A stretch of 64,000 nt of DNA from Pisaster brevispinus (GCA_023634235.1 JAMKCF010000051.1:62001-126000); one strand, 5' to 3'. Positions 34,262 to 45,960 are shown, counted from the first letter of the stretch. The notes: generated by a model not told the origin, from the sequence alone. Numbers and translations: made by a program.

Positions 34262-34318
34262 AAATAGAACCGGACTTAGAGGGCGCATGTCAGCACAGGC
34301 TAAATGTACAATGTTTTT
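34262..34318 (-). pseudogene. Remnant R3: 3' boundary of a lost receptor
   Basis: gggcgcatgtcagcacaggc and neighbours match the 3' boundary at 14525-14560 (R2) and more distantly those at B and R1. Nothing of the tail coding region remains. Confidence 0.5.
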
Positions 34319-35242
34319 AATAAAGTTGCTGAAAATAAGGTTTTCCTTCTTCTCTCAAATCTAATTCTAATCTTCCGCTTTGCCTTGACAGGTTTGGAAC
34401 TCCCCAAAGTTGTAACTTTTACAATAGTTGCCTATGAATAAACACGTTTCAAGCAGCTCTCTAACTAATGATCCACAATGAGCAAGACTACTGAAAATCA
34501 TCATAGCGCCCTCTTGTGTCAAAGCAAACCTTCACCAAAAAAATTATACATCGTAGGCATGCAGTGAATGTGACAGAAAAGTAATTGAGATGCTACCCCT
34601 TGATTGTTTTTGTATCCAGAATGCCGATTTTACAAGTCAAGATTGTGATTGAAGACATCGTCACACCACCCAGCCTTCTGCTGACAAGTAAAGAACGACA
34701 TTTATAGTGAGTAAATTTTGATTATTGTACCAAACAATTGTGGTGTTGTACCGAAAAACCTCAGAAGTGTCATTTTGTTTATAGTGAAAAAGGCACATCT
34801 TGCAGGCCTTTGTAAGTAAAATTTGAGGTGCTCAAAAATTCAACCATGAGTCCAACAAGATTTCAAAGACCATGATGTATGCATTGAAGGCAAAAATACC
34901 ATTCTCCAACTTTAACTTTATCTCCTTTGATTTAGGTCAAATTGTATCTTTAGTCCAGAAGAAAGGTTGATTGAATTTACACATAGACAAGAACTAGCAC
35001 TTTGAATTCTTACAGTGTTGACTCCATGACAAATACACCCTTTTCCTGATCTACCACTAAATGCCCTTTTTTTCTTTCTTTTTTTCTTTTTGTTTTTTGT
35101 TGAGCATAAATTCCCATTGAAGTTGGGGTCATGGATGAAATAATTGCTTGAAATTTCCTTTTTACTAAGGTCAGCAATAAGTATTTCTAGCCACCAATTC
35201 CTCAAGAAGAATGTAATAAATCAGTAAACTATAAAGGCCAAA
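34319..35242. other. Intergenic; weak exon candidate only
   Basis: Mostly AT-rich. At about 34621-34688 a stretch sits between tttttgtatccag and GTAAAG with an open frame ILQVKIVIEDIVTPPSLLL. Support is weak because there is no partner exon. Confidence 0.35.
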
Positions 35243-35833
35243 CATCCATCAAAAAAGATCCCTTGTAAAGAGGCAGTCGTGTATTATTTTTATAGTTACA
35301 TAAATACAAGAGAAAGGAAATTAAATTCTGTGCTCTTTTTTTGGTCTTGCTTTGAAGTGGCTCTTTAAGTTAGGATTCAACCTTGTTCCCAGGGATGATT
35401 GAATTGATCTCGCTGCGCCATTTTTCCCCAGCATGCCTTGCTCAATCATAACCCCTGGACTTGGTTCATTAGACCTGAGGCCGATCCATTCTACGTGTGC
35501 GCTCAAGAATGGTTACCCCTTAAAGAGGCATCAAGTAAAAAGGCAACTGGTCCTCTGTCATTCTTTTCTGATTTTGTGATATGTCTAACTGTATGCGTGT
35601 ACTAAGCGTCCTACAATCGCAATACAAGCGATCACAAGTTTTTAAAAAGCTTGCATGCAAAGTAGTCACTTTTGAGAGCCAGTCAGCGCTGTTTTTCAGT
35701 ACATCCCTACCAGGGGTTAGTGACGAGAGGTGTCGATACGGCGCGCTGCCCATGGTAGCGAGGCTGGTTAGGATCCTACTCAAATGCCGATTGTGATTCA
35801 TCCCTAGTTGTATGTTTTCTTGTTTTTATACAG

Positions 35834-37541
35834 GATCTTTGTGGTAGACACATTGAATTTCTCCTTCTGGAAGGAGACCAATGACTAGAGATTCTTAGTA
35901 GACTACCGAGGGGCAAACACAGCAGCTACTGGGCCTTGTGTGCTGCAATCACTAAGGCCCTGGATGTAAGTATGTGTTGCTGAAGTATTTAGGATCTAAC
36001 ATTTACTTTAGAAACATAAGACACTTTTCTTATCTGTAGCTTTTGTCCCTTAATGATTGATTCTTGATTTGCATTTTTTTTAAGCACTCACTGTGCATGT
36101 TGATTGTGCAAGATCTCAAGACTTGGTCCCGGTCTCAAGACCTTACTTTGGTCTTAGTCTCAGTCTCTCTCGATTGAAGACTTGGTCTCTAAAGGAAAGG
36201 TCTCCCCATCAGGAGGGCTGGTTTGGATCTTGATCTTAAAGGGGCTGTGATGTCATTCTCAAAGCAGGCCTGTGGCTGTACATGGAATTATGAACTCTCA
36301 CCCAGCAACTGGACGCGTGCGCCCTCCTTCTGTATCAACTCTATGGATTACACGCATGCAGTAACCGGGTGAGGTTTTATTATAATTCCGTGTACAGTCA
36401 CAGGCCTGCTTTGATCATGATGACAAAAGCCCCCTTTAAATGACTTGGTCTCAGTCGCTGACTTTCAGGTTTCACAATAGCTCAGCCCACTGTTCTTGTT
36501 CTAATCTGATCGCAGGTCATGAATTTGAGGAAAAAATCCACAAGACTGCATTGCTTGTAGCTAAAATCTTTTACTGCACCAGACTTTTTTTCCTCAGACC
36601 ATGATCAAAATGATGAGAAATAAGTTTCAAAAGCAAAATTATCTAATTTTTAATTTGGATTAGTATCCATCGATACTCAACGAATTGCAAGATAATTGTC
36701 AGACCCAAAGTCAACATAAACAACATTTGTCTCTTTTTTTAAAGGTACTATAAACAGTGGCGCATTATTATTCATTTAAAAAACGAAAGGCTGCTGGTCT
36801 TGTTTAGTAATGAATTTACTGGCCCAACACTAAACTCACTGGCCTTGGGCCTACTACCCAGTGTAAATTATGAGCCCTGCCTGGGATGGGCTAATGAGTT
36901 CCTACTCGCTTTTTGTTCATGATGTAGTGATGCATGATGGGACTGATGTGTATGGCTGATAAGCACAATGCGCACAATCACAGCGCACGCACATGGTGTG
37001 ATAATGTAACTGTAACTTAAAACCATTTTGTTTAAAACCAAAGTCGCAAGAAGAATAAAACTTTCCAAGAAAATTACTACTGTTGCAATACATTCCTATA
37101 TTCAGCACAAGTCACAAGAATGACAAAAATCACTTGCAATGGATTTACACAACACAACAATATTTTTAATGATAGAGAAGGACTGTTTCCAAAACAGGAA
37201 GCTGTGACTGACGATTGCTAGGTCAGGAGAGAGGGTTTAATGAGCATGTACGGCAGTCCATCCCAGCGCCTTGGGTTCAGGCGCTGGAACTGAGTGAAAC
37301 TAACACAATGGGACTGCATTGATTTAATATGTATAAATTTATAAAGTTCATCTACACCCAAATAGTCAAAACATATTGTCTTTCAAATAGGAAGACATCC
37401 CAATCACCTCAGCCTCTTACTTCTCCTGTATCACCATGAAGCAACTACAACCACATCTTCCACGCATCAACAGACGCTGATATCCCACTGTTAGATAAGA
37501 GATTACAGCATGTTTATGAAGCAGGCCAAATGCTACTGGAG
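35834..37541 (+). pseudogene. QNG1/C9orf64-like pseudogene, copy 2
   Basis: Exons 35834-35965 and 37391-37541 correspond exactly in length to copy 1. Shared lesions (TAG after ETND, the RGK indel, the shift after MKQL) show the gene was dead before duplication. Differences: copy 2 retains DYRG where copy 1 has TGA, reads HVYEAGQMLLE for HLHQAGKMLLE, and its last donor is weakened from GTAAGT to GTAGTC. The family role is queuosine nucleotide salvage, but neither copy can encode it. Confidence 0.75.
36238..36437. mobile_element. MITE family M1, copy in unit 2
   Basis: Duplicate of 16492-16690 in the same intron position of the pseudogene. Confidence 0.8.
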
Positions 37542-38225
37542 GTAGTCATGTGAAGTAAGTCACCCAAAAGTCTTTTTCTCATCAACAGGTTGAAAGCAAC
37601 AGTTTCATTCATTTCTTTAATTCAATGAGAAGCATGATTGGAACAGAATATATTTTTTTCCAGTTACTTAAATTTCCTACTATTAGTGCAATCTCCAATC
37701 CAACTGGCTCTTCCAACAACATTTTAAACAATTTCAACCAATTTGAAAAAAACATGAATTGCAAAAGCTTCCTGACTGCTGTTTGATGAGAGCACAACCA
37801 ACAGCAACACATCTCCCAAGAAGTCTAGCTGCAAGCTGTAACCTCATTAAACAACCATTGGAAAGCTTTTTCAAACACAGCAGTGATGTCACATTCATGG
37901 TTTGTGTTTGAGATCAAAATAAATGACCGTTAATTTGGCAAATGGTGAGTAAGATGAGTGACTAGTCATGACAGTTTTGGATAACTTGAAGACTTTCGAA
38001 AACACATCCAGAGTGTTGAAAATGCTGCACAGATAGCACTGCCTCACCACAAGAGAATTTGTGAAGCTCACACCACAGGGCGAATTTGACTATAAATCAG
38101 TTTTAAATAGGTAGTAGTTTAGTTTGGTAGGGGTTACAAGGGGGAGTGTTTGGGGGGGGGGTCATAGGCAAATGTTGTGTGTCTCTTTTTGGTTTGTCAA
38201 TGCTTCTTTTTAATCTTCACTGCAG

Positions 38226-38273
38226 TTCTGGACAAAATTTGAGGTCAGATACAGTATTGTTGATGACAAAACA
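38226..38273 (+). other. Candidate orphan exon
   Basis: A 48-bp stretch between a pyrimidine tract ending cttcactgcag and GTAAGT. It reads FWTKFEVRYSIVDDKT in one frame. It could be an upstream exon of the plus-strand gene ending at 55674, but no phase-compatible chain links them. Not recognised. Confidence 0.4.
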
Positions 38274-38449
38274 GTAAGTCTCCAAACATGTATCAGAACA
38301 AATGATGTTTGTTGCTTAAAAGGAAACTTTAGGGTCACTCAGGTGACTGGAACTAAAGTATTAAGCTAGTCCACGAGGTCCTGCTTAAAAACAGATAAAA
38401 TATAATGTGGCCATGGAAAAAAAGGTTAACTTGGGATATAATGTTTGTT

Positions 38450-38707
38450 TAATGTGCACCAAAGCTAAGGAATGATCTCCCCTATCAACTCTGTACTCTT
38501 GACTCCGTACTGTTCTTCAAAAGTCAGCTTAAGACTCATCTCTTGGAATCTGCTGGCATTTAGTCCATTGCTCTTGTCATCTCCACATGAAATTCTGTAC
38601 ACCTGTCTGTCTTCATTTTTTCCTTCACTTTGCTAAGTTCCTTGGAATAATCAACATGAATGATGGTGCTCTACAATTGTCTGACGATTGATTGATTGAT
38701 TGATTGC
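38450..38707 (+). mobile_element. L2/CR1-like LINE 3' end
   Basis: The plus strand encodes LRNDLPYQL..., FFKSQLKTHLLE, the usual C-terminus of L2-type reverse transcriptases. It is followed by a short 3' UTR with ggtgctctacaatt and a terminal gattgattgattgattg microsatellite, typical of L2 ends. 5'-truncated. Confidence 0.7.
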
Positions 38708-39789
38708 CATTTGTTTTCTTCTTCCGTTTTATGTCTGCTCCTCTCAGTTTATGTTCTGCTCTACTGAGGGATGTTGATGCCTGCCTCATGCAACATTTTC
38801 CTTCAATCTTTCATAGTGTTGGATGTCCCTTTTTGGTAGGATATACATTCCCCTCAGTCCTGAGCATTACCTGCTCCTAGAGGACACTGTCCATCCAATG
38901 TCCCTCTATTGTTTTATTCAGTTTGGGATTTGACAAACTCTTTTTTGGCATCCTCTGTAGCCATATATGAGAGGATGAAGAGGGAAGGATGAAGTGGTAC
39001 ACAATTGTCATCCTTTGTGTGTTTAATCCCCTTATCCCCTGAGAGACAAAACAAAGTGTTTCTTTTGTCTTGAATGTGTTGGGATGCAAAACTCTATGTG
39101 CATCTTCTTCACATTGTTACATCTTGGAACTTTGCAAATAGTTAATCTTCTATCTTAGACAGCTGTTGTCCTCAAATATTTCATCTTTACTCTTTTGGAG
39201 GATTGCTTTAATTCTTTCTACCTTACAATGTCAGCCTATTTCTTTAGTTGCAGTCTGCTGTCAATTTGAGCTTTCCTCTCTCCTGTAATTATCTCATTTT
39301 GAGAGGTTCTTAATTTCTTTCATTGATGAATATATTTCTGATTTAAAAATTTGATGAATGACAGTTTGAAAACTGTTAGACAATCATGCCAAAGATATAA
39401 CAAAAGCCTACACAAAACTGTGATTGTTCAATTGATTAAGCCTTGTGCATCTTTTCCATTCTCCCACATATGGGATTATTTCAACTAATCTACTTCTGCC
39501 TCCTCAGCATTTTAATCATTTAACTGAAAACATTTCTAAGAGAAACCTTGGCACAATTTCCTGGTGCTGCTTACCAGAGAATTCTGCGCTTACAGCGCCC
39601 CATAAAGCGCATACTTCTATGGGCCTTGGGTGGGCATAAGCACAGACTTACACAGTAAGAAGTGACAGGCAATTGAGTCATGATCACAAGTTCCTGTAGT
39701 CTGGTGATTATTCAGTCTTCTATTGAGTCTTATGATGTGATGAATGAAAACAGTATGTGTAACATTGGAAACCAAACCATACTCCCATA
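38708..39789. other. Intergenic, no supported feature
   Basis: Pyrimidine-rich, low-complexity sequence without recognisable coding regions or repeat copies. Confidence 0.45.
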
Positions 39790-40215
39790 GTCCGGTGGCT
39801 AAGGGCCAATTTTTGGCAAAATCGTGACACGCTGGATTAAAGCACCAAATTTTGTACAGTTGTTCTATAGGTCCCATAGAATCATTCTAGAGGGGGGTGC
39901 CCGGTTTGGGTGACCTAGGTCAAGGTCAGGCTGAGGTCAAACCTCATGTGGTATTATAATACTGTTTATCATTTTTTTCACCAATAGAGGGCCGCTTCTG
40001 CATATCATTAAACTTAAAACAAATGACCAAGCAGCTTCTATTTCAGACACTCAGGCAGAGCTATGTGGAAAAAGTTGATCCCTTTAGTTTACTGACCTGG
40101 AGATGACAGACCGGGCACCCCCCTCTAATATGCTTCATTGGGACTCCTAAAACAAGTGTGCAAAGTTTGGTGCTTTAATCCGGCGTGTCACAATTTTTTC
40201 TTTAAGCCACCAGAC
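39790..40215. mobile_element. Tc1/mariner-like MITE with TA flanks
   Basis: Left end GTCCGGTGGCT (39790) and right end AGCCACCAGAC (to 40215) are inverted, each bordered by TA. Inverted similarity continues inward for over 100 bp (cgtgacacgctggattaaag near 39823 against its complement near 40180; ggggggtgcccgg near 39893 against ccgggcacccccc near 40112). TA target duplication suggests mobilisation by a Tc1/mariner-type transposase. Confidence 0.8.
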
Positions 40216-40393
40216 TACACCATGTTCCGAAACCATTACAACTAAATACATCAGTGGTCAGTTGTAAATGATATTTTGCAAAATCTCTGTTTAGGGTAGG
40301 GCCTATGTACGTAGTTGTTTCTTTTTGGCCAAGAGTTGTAATGGATTTTGATGAAACTTTAAGAGCTTGGTTTGATAAGTTAAACCTCTTTTT

Positions 40394-40586
40394 AAAGGGG
40401 CTGTGTGGTCATGATCAATGAAGGCCTGTGGCTGTACATGGAATTATGAACTCACACCCAGTTACTGCACACATGCGCCTTACCTCTGTATCATATCTAT
40501 GGAGAGTGTGTGTGCAGTAACTGGGTGAGAGTTTATCAATGATGTACAACCACTGCCTGCTTAGATCATGATGATGCAGCCCCTTT
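40394..40586. mobile_element. MITE family M1, third copy
   Basis: Same ends (aaaggggctgtg ... cagcccctt) and body (gcctgtggctgtacatggaa) as 16492-16690, but more diverged and outside the duplication, so an independent insertion. Confidence 0.75.
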
Positions 40587-41211
40587 ACTGATAAAGTGAA
40601 TAACAGAGGGTTGTTACCGTAGTTTTCTAAATATTAGTCATGGCTTATGAATTTATTGTTATGCCGGCAACAAGCTCTGCCACTTATATTCCGTGTGGCT
40701 TAATTACACAGCGGTACAACTTAATCTAAAATTATAACAGCATATTAGTCTGATTTCAATTAGATATGGTATCCAAGTTAGATTTTACAAAAAGCTGAGA
40801 TTGGTCTTAATATGTGCATCAATCTTAGTTGCCAAGCAAAGTGTGATGTCATTATACAAATTACTATGGCAATATTAACAACTAATCTGAAAATGAATCT
40901 GAGTGCTTTGTGAAATCTAGCCCTGGTCTGGTACCAACAGTTACAATATGACTGTCCGAAAGAAATTAACGTGTTTTGTGCATTGATAATACAATCGGGT
41001 GCTGGCTTATACACAGGCATCTTAAATTTTAAAAAGAGATTTTCTGATGCTGTGACTAATATTCATAAAGCTACTGTAACTTCCATTATTTAATGCTATA
41101 TAACTTCCCTGATAATTGATATTGTCAACATGGTCAAGCTACAAGTTAAACTATAACCCTAAAACAATAATCAGACATCAAGGTTGTGTTTTGTATGTTT
41201 TTGAGAATTTT

Positions 41212-41378
41212 CAGGCCTGGAATTTCATCTTTGAGAGGGCAAAGGCCATTTTCATTTTTCAAAGGGCACTTCCATTAGGAAATCTTAAAGTCTATGTAAA
41301 ACTTCTGAAGGGACACCAAGGCCAAGACCAGGGGCAACAGAGGCCATGGCCTACGTGGCCTCCGTAATTCCAGGCCTG
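41212..41378. mobile_element. 167-bp MITE family M2, copy 1
   Basis: Perfect 13-bp inverted ends caggcctggaatt / aattccaggcctg. The interior shares aaagggcac and gggacaccaaggc/ggggcaccaaggc with 44437-44603, and the two are the same length. The CAG start is hAT-like, but an 8-bp target duplication is not evident. Confidence 0.75.
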
Positions 41379-42873
41379 GATTTTGGTCTAAGTCTTGGAA
41401 TTCAAGACTTAGTTGATAAAGAAGGAATGAATGTATTATACTGTATGGAATTGAATGATTGAGGGCATAGGATGATTCAATTATGTGTAGATCAGAGGAT
41501 GAATGGTATCATGCAACTGAGGATGATTGGATTGGGTCATCAACCAAATTGCTCTCCAGACTGTAAAGTTTGTTTCTGTCAAATGATGTTCTTGCACACC
41601 AGGTTGGGGAATGGCCTCCCTGCGCTGTGGTACTATGCCGCCTGCCACCAAGGGTTGGCGGGGTCCAGAACCCTTAAATTGCTGACTCGACGGCGGGGTA
41701 CGCACAGTGAATTGGTCAGACCTAATTGGTTGCATAGGTCTTCTATTTGTACAAAAGAACAAAATACAAATGCTATCAAGCCCTCCTACTGTGTGACCAT
41801 TTTATGGAATATTTGAATGGAAAAAACAAAATTCTACACAGAACACACACACATGTTGTACAAGCTTTTGTCTGCATAAAAACAAGTTTTTGCTCAGATT
41901 TTCCACTCTACCCAACCTGTGCATTTGCATGGTTTCAAATTAATGGTTGGTCAACTCACTGGAAAATTTAGAGGAGGGTTTAAACTAAGGAATGTATGAG
42001 ATAATCCATAAGTACATATATTCCAAATACTTTTTACATAATCACATGCCTTCAATCCTCTGATATACAGAAGCAATACCGTAGAATTTACAAGAAACTA
42101 GTAAGCTGTTTAATAGTGTGAACTATTTCCTAAAGACTTTTTGTATCAGAATGTATGTAATTAAATATATGGATATTATTTGATGTAGCTCTATGTACAT
42201 GTACTTGTTAGAAATACTAGATGGTCGTTTATTTTACAAATATTGGAGGCATATGAGTGCATTATTGCAGAATATAATCACAAGGTGAAATCTGGAAAAG
42301 CCAGGTTTTAATGAGTGATTATATTCTACAACACAATGCACAAACCAAATGCATTCAATATTTGTTTCATGGAAACACAAACTCACATAGTGATCCTTGT
42401 CATTTGAAATTTGTCCGATAAACACAAAATAGACGTGGAAACTCATCTACCCTCGTTTTCTGAAAACCTTTTTCCAAAAAAACCCAATCTGAACAACTTA
42501 AATGACTCTGTTTGGACATCAACCTTGCCCACTGTAATAGGATGTTTACTCGTTTGGAAAAATGGGCAGGGAACAGGTATTATGGGAAAGACACTGCAAA
42601 TTATCTACTAGTTTCCATATTGGACTACAATATTAACTTGTTGAGCATCGTAGCAGTAAATAAATGCCAAAATATTGGATGACAGGTGACACATGATCCA
42701 CCAATCAAATGACAAGGACCTGTGTGTACGGTATATAATTGTTGGGCTGGTAACTGATTTGAGTTTTCAGCCTCTGAAAATGGTTTATTAGAAAACTCAT
42801 TTTTATGCATTGTTATTCAAATCATATTGATTGTAAAGCATTGTTGTACTTAGTAATTATTATTAATTTAGGG

Positions 42874-43105
42874 TTGAACAAAGACAAATTGTCTAGAGTG
42901 TGATTTAAACCAACGAGCTCCGGAATAAGTTAACATGCCAGCAGTTAAAGGTTGTATGGCTTCTGACTGGCATCCCTGAACAAAGATATTGACAAAACAG
43001 GGGGAGATGGCCAACATAGGTCTAGATAGCTAAGTTGGTAGAGCACCAGCCTGTTAAACTGGAGGTCATTGGTTCAAATCCCGCTCTAGTCAATTTGTCT
43101 TTGTT
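42874..43105. repeat. Inverted pair of tRNA-Asn-like sequences
   Basis: The plus-strand copy (43020-43092) looks like a tRNA: tagctaagttggtagagc A box, an anticodon loop ctgttaa (GTT) and ggttcaaatcc B box. Stem pairing is poor (T-stem mismatches, one anticodon-stem mismatch), so it is probably not functional. The minus-oriented copy (42874-42950) is its reverse complement in diverged form, so the two face outward with their B-box ends and the flanking aacaaagacaaatt as terminal inverted repeats. It is a transposable repeat with tRNA-like ends. Confidence 0.65.
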
Positions 43106-43257
43106 GGAGCTAAAGTTATCACAAATTTACCAAGTCAGTTTCCCTTGTGTTTTATAACTTGATATGTGATTATTAAATTGATAAGGTCATGTTGTTGGAT
43201 TCAGAGGTTGTTCCAGAGAAACACATGCAGGGTCCAAAGTGATTTTGCTTATTGGAG

Positions 43258-43282
43258 GAGTGGGGGGAGGGGGGGGGGGGGG
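43258..43282. repeat. Poly-G tract
   Basis: Nearly uninterrupted G run, a potential G-quadruplex former and a common assembly weak spot. Confidence 0.8.
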
Positions 43283-44436
43283 TAAGTACCTGTATGATTT
43301 CTGACCCGTACAGTGTTAAGTCAAGTCAGGAGGTGTTGAGCTAATGATGGGGAGACTGGGTTGTAGGCTAGGGAACTGTCCTCTGAATCTAGCACTGTGA
43401 TGTTAAAAGTATTTCTTATTTTAAAATGGTGTTACATGTAGGATGGGATACAAAATGGGTACTTCATTTATCGCAAGTAATCAAGTTTTCATTTGTTCTC
43501 TTTGGGCATGGTGATCTATATTTAACATCTCTTAAAATGTATTTGATTTTACTCTTGACATGCAATTCAGAAAATGAAGGAAAACAATTTCTGGTCTGAA
43601 GATGCATTTTCCATGAAAAAAAATAAATAAATAAATACAGACTCCTTGATAATTAAATCAAAACTTAATTTTAAAATGTTCAGTTGAAATCAAGGGGTCT
43701 AGATTTACAAAGGCAGTCTGCCAGTATTGTTTTCAATGTTGTGCCTCAGCTATTTTGGGGATGTTGGGAATGCCCAGTTTGCTCCCTTGGAAGCCTCCTG
43801 CTTAAGTTGAGTCAGCAGCTGGACTTGGATTTGTTTGGTGATGGTCACCAGACTAACAATTCCAATTAAGTCCTGACTTCCATGCATCCGTTCTCTTCAA
43901 GTTTCACCAACCTGTGTGGGGTGCATTATACTCTGTGTACAATACATTATTTTTCTTCTGGTCAGGAAAACTAGGTGTACATTCAGTTTGGATTCAGATT
44001 CTTTTGGCGATGGTCATCAGAATAATGAGTACAAAGTCTGACTTTTGTTAACTTGACCAACCTGTGTGATGGAAAATCACTCGGTACAAATCTTGACAAA
44101 TTTATCATTGAAAGTGTGATGAATAAGTCATTCCCTACATGTATATCAACACTGATCATAAATCCATGTTCCATATGTATGGGTGTAATTTGCTTCTTGT
44201 TTGGGGATTATCACAATTTTGTTTGTCAGCAGTTGGATTCAGATTCTTGTGACGATGGTCATCAGAATTCTGAGTCCGAGTTTGACTAACCTGCATGACC
44301 CGTGCGGTGATGTTGCATTATTTAGGTACAAATCTTCATCAGACTAAAAATTTGATCACCACATGTACATGCAGGTCATCACCCCATGGACCAGCGGAGT
44401 TCTTACATCCTTTTGGGAGTGTAATGACTATCATGC

Positions 44437-44603
44437 AGGCCTGATGCTTTGTTTCTGAAACAGCAAGGTCACCAAGACCTTGTCTCCTTGGTAAAGGGCA
44501 CCTCTAAGAAGAAATTGTAAACTTCTATTGAAGCATGTCAAGGGGCACCAAGGCAATGACTAGTGGCAATGGAGGCAGTTGCCTCCATAAAGCATCAGGC
44601 CTG
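44437..44603. mobile_element. 167-bp MITE family M2, copy 2
   Basis: Perfect 15-bp inverted ends caggcctgatgcttt / aaagcatcaggcctg, same length and interior as 41212-41378. It is inserted inside the decayed tandem repeat. Confidence 0.8.
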
Positions 44604-44866
44604 ATCACGTTCAAGATCAGTCTGACTGAACTTGTAATTACATGATGCTGACTAGAAGCAGCTGGATTCAGATTCTTGTGGCGATGGTCATCAGAATAAT
44701 GAGTCCAAGGCTTGACTGTCATAAACATGACCAACCTGTGTTGTGCTGAATCTTACAATACAAATCTTTATTTATTTGAAAAAATAGGTGTGGCCACTGT
44801 GTCATCCTTTTGGTTAACACTGATCCTCGTCCATGTGGGTGAGGTTTGCATCTTGTCGTAGGTTGT

Positions 44867-45240
44867 CATGGCCAAGCAGTTTAGAGCAATGAATTCAAAT
44901 TCTGGCGTGTCTGGTGGTTAATTCATCGGTGTGTGGGTTCGAATCCGGGTCATGACACTTGTGTCCCTGAGGAAGATGCTTTACTATAATTGCTTAACTT
45001 CACCCAGGAGTATAAATGGGTGCCTGAGAGGGTAGAGGTTGATATTGTGATGGAAAAAGCCTTTGGAGCTCCACGGCAGCCCAGGGCTGTATACTCCCCA
45101 GGGAGCTGAGAAAGATTAAAAAGGAATGCTATTGGCCCAATGACCAGGGCATTAATGTAAAGCGCATTGATACCTTATTGTTAAATGCACTATCTAAGAA
45201 TTAGTTGTTATTATTAATAATATTATTGTTATTATCTGGA
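44867..45240 (+). mobile_element. tRNA-derived SINE with (ATT)n tail
   Basis: A-box-like tggccaagcagtttagagc, B-box gtgggttcgaatccggg, body ending agcgcattgatacc, then an attattattaataatatt tail. Same family as the SINEs at 1480-1725 and 26625-26880. Confidence 0.75.
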
Positions 45241-45467
45241 GCATCACATTTGACTTTGTCAGCAGCTGGGCTTAGATTGTTGTGGTGATGGTCATAAGAA
45301 TATTGAGTCCAAGTCCTGACATTTGTAGTATACAAAAGACTTGTCTCCAGGAGTATTACATTAAAGTAATTGGGCTTATTGGGGAAGGGAGGGAAAGGTT
45401 TTGAAGCCAATGATTACAGCTCAATGCAGTGTGACATCAGACGAGGCTTATTGTGTTTGTAAGACTC

Positions 45468-45748
45468 GGTTCAGACAGGTGCTCTAGAGTCGTGCCAAAC
45501 CAAATTATTGACTAATTCATGAAAAGTTCAACGTCTGAAACAGTTAGGAGCGACTGGACGCCCTGGAAGTTGAAAGATTGACTGTTCCAGTCATTCAAAC
45601 CGACTCTGGAGAGTCTTGGTTTCAGACGCCGAGCTTGTCATAAGCCGGACCTAATGTAAATGTTATGTTTAGTTAGCCTGCCTGAACCAAGATTTGTTTG
45701 GATTGACCTAGAGTCAGTCCTAATCTTTTTGGAGCACCTGTCTGAACC
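45468..45748. mobile_element. Foldback MITE
   Basis: Perfect 17-bp inverted ends ggttcagacaggtgctc (45468) and gagcacctgtctgaacc (to 45748), with partial internal complementarity (ctctagagtc / gacctagagtc). Confidence 0.75.
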
Positions 45749-45759
45749 TAGTGTAAGGG

Positions 45760-45960
45760 AACTGGGCCCAACATGTATATCTGCTTTAAAAGCACAACAA
45801 TTTACTATTTACTAAACAATTTTGCTTACTGGAAAAGGGTTACCAGCCAAAAATACCATGTGCACAGTTTAAGACTGGTTCCGTGCTCATTTTTGCTAAG
45901 CAGACATTTGTTATGCAGTATTTTTTGCTTAAAGCAGCGCTATGAAATTGGGACCATGTC
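45760..45960. repeat. Dispersed repeat shared with 50480-50650
   Basis: Common landmarks: aataccatgt, aggttaccagc/gggttaccagcc, ttttgctaagcagaaa/ttttgctaagcagaca and gatgaaattggg/atgaaattggga. Probably a MITE family. Confidence 0.55.

Larger units (their letters stand above)
35243..37545. repeat. Segmental duplication block, copy 2
   Basis: Direct repeat of 15405-17806. It closes unit 2; after about 37545 the two copies diverge completely. Confidence 0.9.

Noticed and set aside
43020..43092. Functional tRNA-Asn (GTT) gene
   Set aside because: A and B boxes and anticodon loop are present, but the T-stem and anticodon stem have mismatches and an inverted copy sits next door, so it is a tRNA-like repeat.
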